From an uncultured Lachnospiraceae bacterium (lineage in GTDB: Bacteria; Bacillota; Clostridia; Lachnospirales; Lachnospiraceae): 64,000 nucleotides of DNA. The notes beneath the pieces are model-generated. The model had not been told where the DNA came from, ran no database searches, and saw only the letters and a program-made list of their open reading frames with translations. The DNA is taken from contig USDK01000004.1 in NCBI GenBank assembly GCA_900553355.1, positions 11,062 to 75,061 of the forward strand. The letters run 5' to 3'. The translations under genes were made by a program, and so were the position numbers. Below, in pieces: positions 45,180 to 53,370 of the stretch (positions within the stretch are counted from its first letter, which is position 1; each line of letters begins with the position of its first letter).

Positions 45180-48170
45180 GTGAACAAGATACGAAAATTG
45201 CTGATACCGGCGCTTTTTCTCTGCCTGACCTTGTCAGGGACGGCGGTGATAAAAAGTAATGCAGAAGAAACGCAAGGGGAGCAGGCGTCTGCAGGATCAG
45301 CATTAGAAGATGAGAACCCCGAACGTCTCGAGGAAGTCACCGGTATGGATGAAAACGGTGATATCTATGAGGTAGACGATTCAGAGGGTACGGTTGAACA
45401 ACCAAAGATACGAATGTTTTCAAGAGCGGCAAGTGTACAGGTCGTAAATTTCCGCACAAAGGGAAATGCAACGACTAATTACACAGAATACGGCACAGGG
45501 GCTTCTGGATATACCAACGGGGCCTATGGCGCGGACGCGGCTTACCTTGGAACCAATAACGGGAAAGTCAGATTTATGCTTTCTGGCGTGGTCGGGGAGG
45601 TTGCGGCAAGTGAAGTCCAGCTAGTGGACTTTTCCAGCGCCAAATCCGTCAGCTGTTATAAGGTCTCAGATGGCAGACTCCTGCACTATATCACGCAGGA
45701 CATGTCGACGACGGGCCATGCGACCTCTCTTGACAATGGAAATGCTCCCTCATATCTGTCAGGCGGAACGACCTACTACAGCTATGATGGGCATTATTTT
45801 TATACAGACTATGCAGTGATGCTTGCAGATTATCAGAACCAGACCCGGTCGAATTCTGTGAATGCAGGCAGTCCTTATTACAATTATTACCAATATCTGC
45901 CGTTGCGGAGTACAAGCAGCTACAGTGCGGCACAGCTGAACAGCCTTATTAACGCAAAGGCGGGAAGTTCATCTAAAATGTATAACATCGGAGAATATCT
46001 GACATCTGCTCAGAATACCTACGGTGTGAACGCACTGCTGATCGCAGGGGTAGGGGCAAACGAAAGCGGATGGGGGAAAAGCTCCATCTCCCATGACAAG
46101 AATAACTTATTTGGCTTGAATGCGGTGGATTCATCACCGGGTACCAGCGCATCCACATATGCCAGTGTGCAGGAGTGTATCCGTCAGTTTGCGGACGGCT
46201 GGATGTCAAGAGGATATCTGGATACCAGCGACTGGAGATATAAAGGAGGGTTCCTTGGCAACAAAGGAAGCGGCATCAATGTCAGCTATGCGTCAGACCC
46301 ATACTGGGGCGAGCGTGCAGCCAACCTGATCTGGTATCTGGACCGGAACGGCGGCGGACAGGATGCAAATGCTTATTCCATTGGAATCAAAGATACGATT
46401 AATACCACACATAATTCTGTCAATGTCAGAAACGGAAGTAACACTTCCAGTACAGCATTGTATAAAACCGGCGCATGGTCAAATTATGCGGTACTGATCC
46501 AGAATACGACAGCGGAAAACGGTTTTTACCGGATTCAGAGCGATTCTGTGCTTACTGCGGACAGAAGCGCTATCGTTACCAGTACAGGAGCCTATAATTT
46601 TGATCAGATGTATGCATACATATCCGCAGACTATGTGACGCTTGTAAATCAGGGCGCAAATACAGAGGTGAAAAAGGAACTGTCTTCCATCTATGTCAAT
46701 CAGGCGCCGTCTAAAGTGACGTACACAGCAGGGGAGAATTTCGATCCTGCAGGAATAATCGTTATGGCAAAATGGAGTGACGGAAGTGAAACCGATGTGA
46801 CCCAGGACGTGACTTATAGCGCAGGAGTACTTCAGTCGGGAACGGCCAGTGTGACTGTGACCTATACATCAGAAGATGTGACCAAGACCGTCCAGCAGGC
46901 GGTGACCGTAACAGATCCGGTAACTGTGGATGCCGTTTCTATTAATCCGGCACAGGTCGAACTTCATCCGGGTGACAGCCTTACCTTTGGGATTGCTGTC
47001 ACAGGCAGTGGGAATCCGTCAAGTCAGGCCGAGTGGAGTGTTTCAGGCGCTGTCAGCGCTGACACGAAGATTGATGCCAACGGCAGGCTTCAGATAGGAG
47101 CGGATGAAACTGCTCAGAGCCTGACTGTTACGGCTGTGCCTGCAGCGGATACGTCAAAGAGCGCAGCGGCAACAGTGACAATCGTTCCGGCCGAGACACC
47201 AGACGAGTCTTCTCCGTCTGGAGATCCAGAGTTTTCAGAGCCGACACAGGAGCCGGACGAGACACTTGATGCAGATGAGCCAGAAACCGAGACACCGGAC
47301 GCAGGTACGGAAGACCCAGTCAAGACAGAGGAAAGCCTTCAGGATGAGGCAACCGGAATCTGGGTAAAGGGTACATTTGCGGAAGGAACAACGGTTACGG
47401 CAGAGCCGGTGGCTGAAGGGTCGGACCAGTATGCTTCCTATATCGAGCCGGTGAAAAACCATACGATTCTTGGCGTCTATGATATTAAACTCAGCCAGGA
47501 ATTAGCTGACGGCGAAAGTGTACAGCTTGGCGTCCCGATAGATGCCGCCTATAATGGACAGGAATTCCTCATCCTGCATTATACGGAAAAAGACGGGCAG
47601 ACCTTCCAGGAAACATATAAGGATACGATTGAGGATGGACAGGCCGTGATCCAGGTTACCGGATTTTCACCATATGTGATCGCATTAAATGACGCACCGG
47701 CAGAAGAGCCGGAAAATGTAGACACAGACGTAGCTGGAACAGATAATGCCGGGACAGACGCAGTTGGAACTGACAGCGTTGTACCGCCGGCAAATATGGC
47801 TCCGTCGACTGGCGAAAACAGTTCTACGGGTACAAATAGTGTAGTGACAGGAAACGAGATAACCGATACACAAGATTCGAGTTCCCCTTCGAACCAGACA
47901 GATCAAGGATCCGATACAACTACAAATGGTACAACCCAGACGACTGATAATAAGGAACAGACGATTGATCAGACTCAGGATACCAGTAACGCGAAGAATA
48001 CCCAAAACGGACAGAATACTACATCAAATCCTTCAGAGAATCAGAAGCAGAACAAATCTGCGCCTAAAACAGGTGACGATAATCAGATCGGTATCTGGAT
48101 TGTGATGCTCTGCCTGGCCGTTGCCGGGGTGGCATACTGGGTATATGAAAAGAAAAAGTCTGTGAAATAG
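45180..48170 (+). CDS. Sortase-anchored glucosaminidase with Ig-like domains
   Basis: A 996-residue surface protein starting at GTG after AAGGAGGAG. The signal peptide is about 1-28. A unique region follows to about 255, then a LytD/endo-beta-N-acetylglucosaminidase domain (about 255-395) with catalytic Glu in GANESGWGKSS, NNLFGLNAVD and SDPYWGERAANLIWYLD. Next come an SH3-like segment (VNVRNGSNTSS), two Ig-like domains (about 500-665), an acidic Pro/Glu linker, a further beta domain and a Thr/Asn/Gln-rich stalk. The C-terminus is a sorting signal: APKTGD, hydrophobic helix, KKK. It should cleave glycan strands while covalently held on the wall. Confidence 0.9.
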   Translation: MNKIRKLLIPALFLCLTLSGTAVIKSNAEETQGEQASAGSALEDENPERLEEVTGMDENGDIYEVDDSEGTVEQPKIRMFSRAASVQVVNFRTKGNATTNYTEYGTGASGYTNGAYGADAAYLGTNNGKVRFMLSGVVGEVAASEVQLVDFSSAKSVSCYKVSDGRLLHYITQDMSTTGHATSLDNGNAPSYLSGGTTYYSYDGHYFYTDYAVMLADYQNQTRSNSVNAGSPYYNYYQYLPLRSTSSYSAAQLNSLINAKAGSSSKMYNIGEYLTSAQNTYGVNALLIAGVGANESGWGKSSISHDKNNLFGLNAVDSSPGTSASTYASVQECIRQFADGWMSRGYLDTSDWRYKGGFLGNKGSGINVSYASDPYWGERAANLIWYLDRNGGGQDANAYSIGIKDTINTTHNSVNVRNGSNTSSTALYKTGAWSNYAVLIQNTTAENGFYRIQSDSVLTADRSAIVTSTGAYNFDQMYAYISADYVTLVNQGANTEVKKELSSIYVNQAPSKVTYTAGENFDPAGIIVMAKWSDGSETDVTQDVTYSAGVLQSGTASVTVTYTSEDVTKTVQQAVTVTDPVTVDAVSINPAQVELHPGDSLTFGIAVTGSGNPSSQAEWSVSGAVSADTKIDANGRLQIGADETAQSLTVTAVPAADTSKSAAATVTIVPAETPDESSPSGDPEFSEPTQEPDETLDADEPETETPDAGTEDPVKTEESLQDEATGIWVKGTFAEGTTVTAEPVAEGSDQYASYIEPVKNHTILGVYDIKLSQELADGESVQLGVPIDAAYNGQEFLILHYTEKDGQTFQETYKDTIEDGQAVIQVTGFSPYVIALNDAPAEEPENVDTDVAGTDNAGTDAVGTDSVVPPANMAPSTGENSSTGTNSVVTGNEITDTQDSSSPSNQTDQGSDTTTNGTTQTTDNKEQTIDQTQDTSNAKNTQNGQNTTSNPSENQKQNKSAPKTGDDNQIGIWIVMLCLAVAGVAYWVYEKKKSVK

Positions 48171-48182
48171 CTGAAAAGAAGA

Positions 48183-48218
48183 GACAGGGCAGCGGCCATG
48201 GAAGGACGCTGCCCTGTC
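48183..48218 (+). terminator. Hairpin after the glucosaminidase gene
   Basis: GACAGGGCAGCG (48183-48194) and CGCTGCCCTGTC (48207-48218) form a perfect 12-bp stem with a 12-base loop. A weak T-rich tail follows. Probable terminator. Confidence 0.65.
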
Positions 48219-48228
48219 CGCATGTATA

Positions 48229-48248
48229 TTGGCACTATAATGTGTCAA
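48229..48248. promoter_or_regulatory. Inverted repeat over a -10 hexamer
   Basis: TTGGCAC-TATAAT-GTGTCAA: the seven-base arms pair with one mismatch and enclose a perfect TATAAT at 48236-48241. A second TATAAT (48278-48283) lies nearer the next gene at 48314. The -35 regions are poor. The palindrome could be an operator controlling the InlB-like gene pair. Confidence 0.4.
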
Positions 48249-48313
48249 GATGCCACTTTCTTTTAAATTTGCGGCACCTTATAATAAAGCATAAAGGGAG
48301 GTGCTGGAAAGTT

Positions 48314-49303
48314 ATGGAAGAAATAATCAGGTTAACAGGATATGAGGTGGATTATGGTCAGATAAAAAGAAAAGGCATCTATCTGATTTTTACGATATTA
48401 TTATTGATCAGTCTCTATGGAACAGCGGAAAGATACCGGGAAGGAATGGGAAAAACGGACGGGGCCCGGACTGCGCAAAGTAGTCCGGCTGCTTCAAATC
48501 TGGCGGGGAAAGAAAATCCCGGGGAAGAAGAAATTTTACAGGTAGCTGAAGCGGTAAGTCTTACAAACGGGATAGGAGATATAGACTGGTGGACAGATCT
48601 GGAAGAGGTGATTCCTGTGGAAAATGTCGGAACAACAGAGCCGGTATCTGTAGAAGAGTCGATTCCCGGCGTGCCTGCTACAGAGCCTTCTCAGGTGGCA
48701 GAAACGGTAGCAGCCGCCGATGAAACAACTCCAGAACAGGAGGCTGTGCCTTTGCAGTTGACCATCCATTTGCATGGGAATGGAGGAGAACCGTCTGTCG
48801 CTACGGTTACGGTATCGGCAGATGCGGTATCTCCGGATGGGTGGAATATTCCGGCTCGGCTTGGGAAAGTGTTTGACGGCTGGTATCTGAATGCAGGATG
48901 TACGGTGCCATTTACTGGTGTAGAAGAGGAAATCAGCGTCCTGGAACTTTATGCTGGTTGGAGGGAGTTTGAGGGATTTGTATCTAATGATGTGGGGCAT
49001 ATTATTTCTTGCGCAGATGCCGGAGTGATCACAGACGGCATTCTGGCACTGCCATCGGACACTGCATGTACGGGAATTGAAGCAGGGGCTCTTTCGTCTG
49101 TGGCGGGGCAGATCACGGAAATCTATATTCCTGCCAATATCGGTTATATCGATGCCGGAGTTTTTGAGGGGATACCGAATCTGATGTATATCGAAGTGGC
49201 AGCAGGGAATCCCAACTATTACAGTGATGGAGGCGTTTTATATACTTCGTCAGGCGAGATTGTAGCCTGCCCGGTATGGTATGTGGATGAGACGATGGAA
49301 TGA
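48314..49303 (+). CDS. Membrane-anchored InlB-repeat / LRR-like surface protein (copy 1)
   Basis: A 329-residue protein with a cytosolic head of about 20 residues (MEEIIRLTGYEVDYGQIKRK) and one helix (YLIFTILLLISLYG). An acidic low-complexity linker (50-165) follows. An InlB_B/Listeria-Bacteroides-type repeat (about 170-225: HGNGGEPSVATVTVS ... LGKVFDGWYLNAGCTVPF) leads to a C-terminal LRR_5/BspA-like part (ALPSDTACTGIEAGALSS, IYIPANIGYIDAGVFEGIPN). It is a type II membrane topology without cleavable signal. Tandem paralogue follows after 11 bases. Confidence 0.75.
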   Translation: MEEIIRLTGYEVDYGQIKRKGIYLIFTILLLISLYGTAERYREGMGKTDGARTAQSSPAASNLAGKENPGEEEILQVAEAVSLTNGIGDIDWWTDLEEVIPVENVGTTEPVSVEESIPGVPATEPSQVAETVAAADETTPEQEAVPLQLTIHLHGNGGEPSVATVTVSADAVSPDGWNIPARLGKVFDGWYLNAGCTVPFTGVEEEISVLELYAGWREFEGFVSNDVGHIISCADAGVITDGILALPSDTACTGIEAGALSSVAGQITEIYIPANIGYIDAGVFEGIPNLMYIEVAAGNPNYYSDGGVLYTSSGEIVACPVWYVDETME

Positions 49304-49314
49304 GGTGAAAGGGA

Positions 49315-50304
49315 ATGGAAGAAGTTATCAGATTATCGGGGTATGAGATAAATCAGGTGCAGATTAAAAAGAAAGGTACACAGCTTCTTTTTACCATATT
49401 ACTGTTGCTGGGGTTATATACGGCAGCGGAAAAATACCAGGATATACAGGAAAAGCAGGATATGACAGGATACGGACAGGGTGAGACGGCTTTTATGACG
49501 GAGACACCAGACCTCCAGAACCTTCCGGCGGATATTTTTGCTATGGCAAATATGCTGAATCCGCCGGTAGAATTGTCCGAGACGGATTTGTGGAAATATC
49601 AAAAGCCTGACGTAAAAGATAAAGAAAATGATGAGGCCGTTTTACAGGCGGCTGCAGCGCCGGAAACAACAGTGGTACCGGAAATGCCTTTGGCACAAGA
49701 AAGTAATGGAAGTGTGACTATGTCGGGTGAGGAAGAACAGTCCGGCCAGCAGGGAATAGTACCGGCTGTAGTGACTATTCAATTATATGGAAACGGCGGT
49801 GAGCCTTCGGTCACCACGCTGACAGAGAGCGTGGATGTCCTTTCTCCGGAAGGGTGGAATGTTCCTTTCCGCCTGGGGAAGGTGTTTGACGGCTGGGATC
49901 TGGACGCGGCCTGCACGGTACCCTTTGGAGGAATAGAAGAGGGCGTGGAAACACTGGAATTATACGCCGGATGGAAAGAACTGGAAGGATATGTGTGCAA
50001 CGATGCAGGATATGTTGTTTCCTGCATGGCAGGAAGTATTAGCGACGGGATCCTGGCGCTGCCATCGGAGACTGCCTGCGTGGGGATCGAAAGCGGCGCT
50101 CTTGCGGAAGTAGCGGCGCTGATCACAGAAATCTATATTCCGGCAAATATCAGCTATATTGCACCGGGAGCGCTGGGAGGACTGCCAAATCTGATGTATA
50201 TTGAGGTGGCAGCAGGAAATCCGAACTACTATAGTGAGGGAGGAATTTTGTATACCGCAGCAGGGAAAGTGGCAGCAGCGCCGGTGTGGTATACTGATAT
50301 GTAA
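49315..50304 (+). CDS. Membrane-anchored InlB-repeat / LRR-like surface protein (copy 2)
   Basis: A 329-residue paralogue of the preceding gene with the same plan and length: head MEEVIRLSGYEINQVQIKKK, helix LLFTILLLLGLY, variable linker, InlB-type repeat (YGNGGEPSVTTLTES, LGKVFDGWDLDAACTVPFGG) and LRR_5-like end (ISYIAPGALGGLPNLMYIEV). Linkers differ strongly while head and C-terminal half are conserved, as expected for an old tandem duplication. The two are probably co-expressed. Binding partner unknown. Confidence 0.75.
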   Translation: MEEVIRLSGYEINQVQIKKKGTQLLFTILLLLGLYTAAEKYQDIQEKQDMTGYGQGETAFMTETPDLQNLPADIFAMANMLNPPVELSETDLWKYQKPDVKDKENDEAVLQAAAAPETTVVPEMPLAQESNGSVTMSGEEEQSGQQGIVPAVVTIQLYGNGGEPSVTTLTESVDVLSPEGWNVPFRLGKVFDGWDLDAACTVPFGGIEEGVETLELYAGWKELEGYVCNDAGYVVSCMAGSISDGILALPSETACVGIESGALAEVAALITEIYIPANISYIAPGALGGLPNLMYIEVAAGNPNYYSEGGILYTAAGKVAAAPVWYTDM

Positions 50305-50406
50305 ATTTTACATATTTTTAACTGGGATTTTCTTTTTCTTAGCATTTTTCGATCATGTATGTTATGATTATTTTTAAAGATTTTGTGATTGAGGAATGTG
50401 AAAAAT

Positions 50407-52245
50407 ATGAGAAAAGTACAAAAGATAGCAATAAAATCAGCAAAAGTGGCGGATATCGTGCTGACAGTTATGTTTGCATTGATAGCGCCGCTTTTGCTCT
50501 TTAGTATGTGGTGGATGTTCCGTACATGGGACAACTTGTCGATGGATGAGCTCATGTTTCATTTGAATAGTCCATTGGAAGGGACAAATACAGATATGGT
50601 CAGGGAGTACATAGCTGAATGCCTGCTCCCGGCGATCCTTATCCTGCTCGTAGTGGTTTTACTGCTTGTTGTATTTAGAAAGAAACGCTGGTTCTATCTA
50701 ATGGATGCAATTCTTTTGGTTTTAGGAATTGTTGTTTCGTTTGGAACCGTGTATGTTACAGCGGAAAGGCTGAATTTAGAAGAGTATCTGGAAAATCAGG
50801 GGACTGCTTCGGATTTTATTGATACATATTATGTAGACCCGGCAGAAACATCTATTACATTTCCGGAAGAAAAGAGAAATCTGATCTATATTTTCCTGGA
50901 ATCCATGGAGACGACTTATGCAGACGAGAGCAGCGGAGGCGGATTTTCAGTAAATGTAATCCCAGAACTGACAGAGATCGCACAGGAAAATGAAGATTTC
51001 TCCGGAGAAAACGAAAAAATCAATGGGGCGCATGCCATGACTGGGGCAAGCTGGACAATGGGGGCTATGTTTGCACAGACGTCCGGGCTTCCGTTAAATA
51101 TTTCTATTAATGGAAACGATATGGATACGCAGGAACATTTCTTTCCGGGAATCGTGACTTTGGGAGATATTTTGGAAAGTGAAGGGTATTCCCAGACACT
51201 TTTAGTCGGTTCAGATGCCACTTTTGGAGGAAGAAGATTATATTTTACGGAGCATGGAAATTATGATATTATCGATCATCCTTACGCAACACAAAATGGC
51301 ATGCTGCCGGAAGATTATTCTGTATGGTGGGGATATGAAGATTATCATCTGTTTGATTTCGCAAAAGAAAAATTGCAAGAACTTTCGTCCCAGGATAATC
51401 CCTTTAATCTGACTATGCTGACGGTGGACACACATTTCGAGGACGGCTATGTCTGTGAAAAATGCGAGGATACCTACGGAGATCATCAGTATGCCAATGT
51501 GATGGCTTGCTCCAGTAAGCAGCTGGCAGAATTTATCAGCTGGATCCAGGAGCAGGACTTCTATCAGAATACAACGATTGTGCTGGCCGGAGATCATCTG
51601 ACGATGGACAGTGATTTTTGCGAAGATGTATCGGCGGATTATGATCGAAGAACTTATGTCGCTTATATCAATTCAGCAGCGGAGAGGGAAGTGATGGTAG
51701 AACGTACCTATTCTACCATGGATCATTTTCCGACGACGCTGGCGGCAATGGGAGCAGAGATAGAAGGAGACCGTCTGGGACTTGGGAGAAATCTTTTTTC
51801 GGCAGAGCAGACGCTTGTGGAATATTTTGGGGTTGATGAAATGAATCAGGAACTGCAGCGGAAGTCAGAACTGATGGAAGAATTGGCAAGTATAGACAGA
51901 GACAGTGAGGCATTAAAAATCCGGGAAGAGAATATTTCTAAAGCGATTGTGGAGGTCGGAGATTATCAGAGTGATACAGGAATGCTCTCAGTAAAAGTAT
52001 CGGATATCGAAAATGTGGAAAATGGAATTCAGTCTGTTTTGATCGCGGTGTGGACAACGGAGGATCAAAGTGATCTGCAGTGGATACAGATGGAGGCAGA
52101 TGAAGATAGAAACTATCATGCGGATGTAGATGTGGAAGGATTTGAAGATAAAGGAAGAGAATATCAGATACATGCATATGTAGTGGATGGAAATGGAGAA
52201 CAAAATATAATAGGCAATACGAGCTGGCAGATGGATGAAATGTAG
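50407..52245 (+). CDS. LTA-synthase/OpgB-like phosphoglycerol transferase with Bsp-like C-terminus
   Basis: A 612-residue protein. Membrane helices are at about 18-45, 75-95 and 105-125. A sulfatase-fold domain (about 155-460) has metal motif NLIYIFLESMETTY, the Thr-containing active region GAHAMTGASWTMGAMFAQTSG, TVDTHFEDGYV and LAGDHLTMD. The C-terminal 100 residues (SDIENVENGIQSVLIAVWT ... YQIHAYVVDGNGEQN) resemble a GBS Bsp-like repeat, not usual for LtaS. It likely moves phosphoglycerol onto a glycolipid or wall polymer. The ATG at 50407 follows GAGG by 12 bases. Confidence 0.83.
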   Translation: MRKVQKIAIKSAKVADIVLTVMFALIAPLLLFSMWWMFRTWDNLSMDELMFHLNSPLEGTNTDMVREYIAECLLPAILILLVVVLLLVVFRKKRWFYLMDAILLVLGIVVSFGTVYVTAERLNLEEYLENQGTASDFIDTYYVDPAETSITFPEEKRNLIYIFLESMETTYADESSGGGFSVNVIPELTEIAQENEDFSGENEKINGAHAMTGASWTMGAMFAQTSGLPLNISINGNDMDTQEHFFPGIVTLGDILESEGYSQTLLVGSDATFGGRRLYFTEHGNYDIIDHPYATQNGMLPEDYSVWWGYEDYHLFDFAKEKLQELSSQDNPFNLTMLTVDTHFEDGYVCEKCEDTYGDHQYANVMACSSKQLAEFISWIQEQDFYQNTTIVLAGDHLTMDSDFCEDVSADYDRRTYVAYINSAAEREVMVERTYSTMDHFPTTLAAMGAEIEGDRLGLGRNLFSAEQTLVEYFGVDEMNQELQRKSELMEELASIDRDSEALKIREENISKAIVEVGDYQSDTGMLSVKVSDIENVENGIQSVLIAVWTTEDQSDLQWIQMEADEDRNYHADVDVEGFEDKGREYQIHAYVVDGNGEQNIIGNTSWQMDEM

Positions 52246-52273
52246 AATGGAGTTGTATATGTTACTATGGAAC

Positions 52274-52296
52274 ATCTTATCGTTATGTGATAAGAT
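52274..52296. promoter_or_regulatory. Inverted repeat upstream of the glycosyltransferase gene
   Basis: ATCTTATC (52274-52281) and GATAAGAT (52289-52296) are perfect arms around GTTATGT, between the LTA-synthase-like gene and the GT2 gene. It could be an operator or a weak stem-loop; no T tract follows. Confidence 0.35.
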
Positions 52297-52322
52297 AATA
52301 GCGGATATACAGGAGGAAGATT

Positions 52323-53276
52323 ATGAAAACACCAGTCTTATATATCGTGATTCCTTGCTATAACGAAGAAAAAGTATTGCCGATCACGAGTGTAGAATTT
52401 TTAAAAAAAATAAATGAGTTGGAAAGCAATGGGATGATTAGTTCTCAAAGCAGGATTTTATTCGTAAATGACGGAAGTAAAGATTCTACCTGGAATATAA
52501 TTAAAGATTTGTCAAAAAAAAATGAACACTATATCGGAATTTCGCAGAGTCGTAACAGGGGACATCAGAATGCAGTTCTGGCAGGTCTTATGGAAGCGAA
52601 GGATAAGTGTGATATTACGATTTCGATTGACTGTGACGGACAGGATGATATCAATGCGATGAATCAGATGATAGAAGAATATAAAAATGGCTGTGAAATC
52701 GTATATGGAGTCAGAAGCGCGAGAAAAACAGATACTTTTTTTAAAAGGACGACGGCGCAGGGATTTTATAAGCTTTTGAATGCTCTCGGGGCAGAAGTTG
52801 TATATAATCATGCTGATTATCGCCTCGTATCCAGCAGAGTGCTGAAAGAATTTGCAAATTTTAAGGAAGTAAATATTTTTCTCAGAGGAATGTTCCCCTT
52901 GGTGGGGTTTAAGAGTACCAGTGTATATTATGAACGGCATGAAAGAATTGCAGGAGAAAGTCATTACCCTTTATCTAAAATGTTGTCACTGGCTTTTGAT
53001 GGGATTACCAGCCTAAGCATCAAACCAATCCGTTTGATCACAGCGTTGGGAATCTTTATTTCTCTCCTGAGTTTTATCGGTGTACTTTGGACAGTAATTA
53101 TGTATTTCGTGGGACACAGTGTTGCGGGATGGGCAAGTACGACGAGTATTATTTGCTTTATCGGAGGTGTACAATTGATCAGCTTGGGAGTATTGGGTGA
53201 ATATATTGGAAAAATTTATATGGAGGTAAAGAGAAGACCCAGATATATTATTAGTGAAAGGACAGAAGACAACTAA
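52323..53276 (+). CDS. GT2 family glycosyltransferase (GtrB/DPM1-like)
   Basis: A 317-residue protein with a GT-A fold catalytic domain (about 5-225): VIPCYNEEKVLP, FVNDGSKDSTW, SQSRNRGHQNAVLAGL, the DxD-type SIDCDGQDD, and ADYRLVSSRVL. Two C-terminal helices follow (about 235-260, 270-295), ending GEYIGKIYMEVKRRPRY. This plan is that of polyprenyl-phosphate glycosyltransferases that load sugars for wall or teichoic acid decoration, in line with the neighbouring LTA-synthase-like gene. RBS AGGAGG. Confidence 0.92.
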   Translation: MKTPVLYIVIPCYNEEKVLPITSVEFLKKINELESNGMISSQSRILFVNDGSKDSTWNIIKDLSKKNEHYIGISQSRNRGHQNAVLAGLMEAKDKCDITISIDCDGQDDINAMNQMIEEYKNGCEIVYGVRSARKTDTFFKRTTAQGFYKLLNALGAEVVYNHADYRLVSSRVLKEFANFKEVNIFLRGMFPLVGFKSTSVYYERHERIAGESHYPLSKMLSLAFDGITSLSIKPIRLITALGIFISLLSFIGVLWTVIMYFVGHSVAGWASTTSIICFIGGVQLISLGVLGEYIGKIYMEVKRRPRYIISERTEDN

Positions 53277-53296
53277 ATATCGTATTTAGATGTTTA

Positions 53297-53326
53297 TTGG
53301 TTTTACTCTAGCGCTTATGCTATAAT
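53297..53326 (+). promoter_or_regulatory. Promoter of the phase-variable ChW gene
   Basis: TTGGTT (53297-53302) and TATAAT (53321-53326) are 18 bp apart, with TGC making an extended -10. A palindrome GGAATATTCC follows in the leader about 15 bases downstream. Confidence 0.65.
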
Positions 53327-53370
53327 TAATGAAGAATATTTGGAATATTCCATAGTGAGGGAGGGATAGT

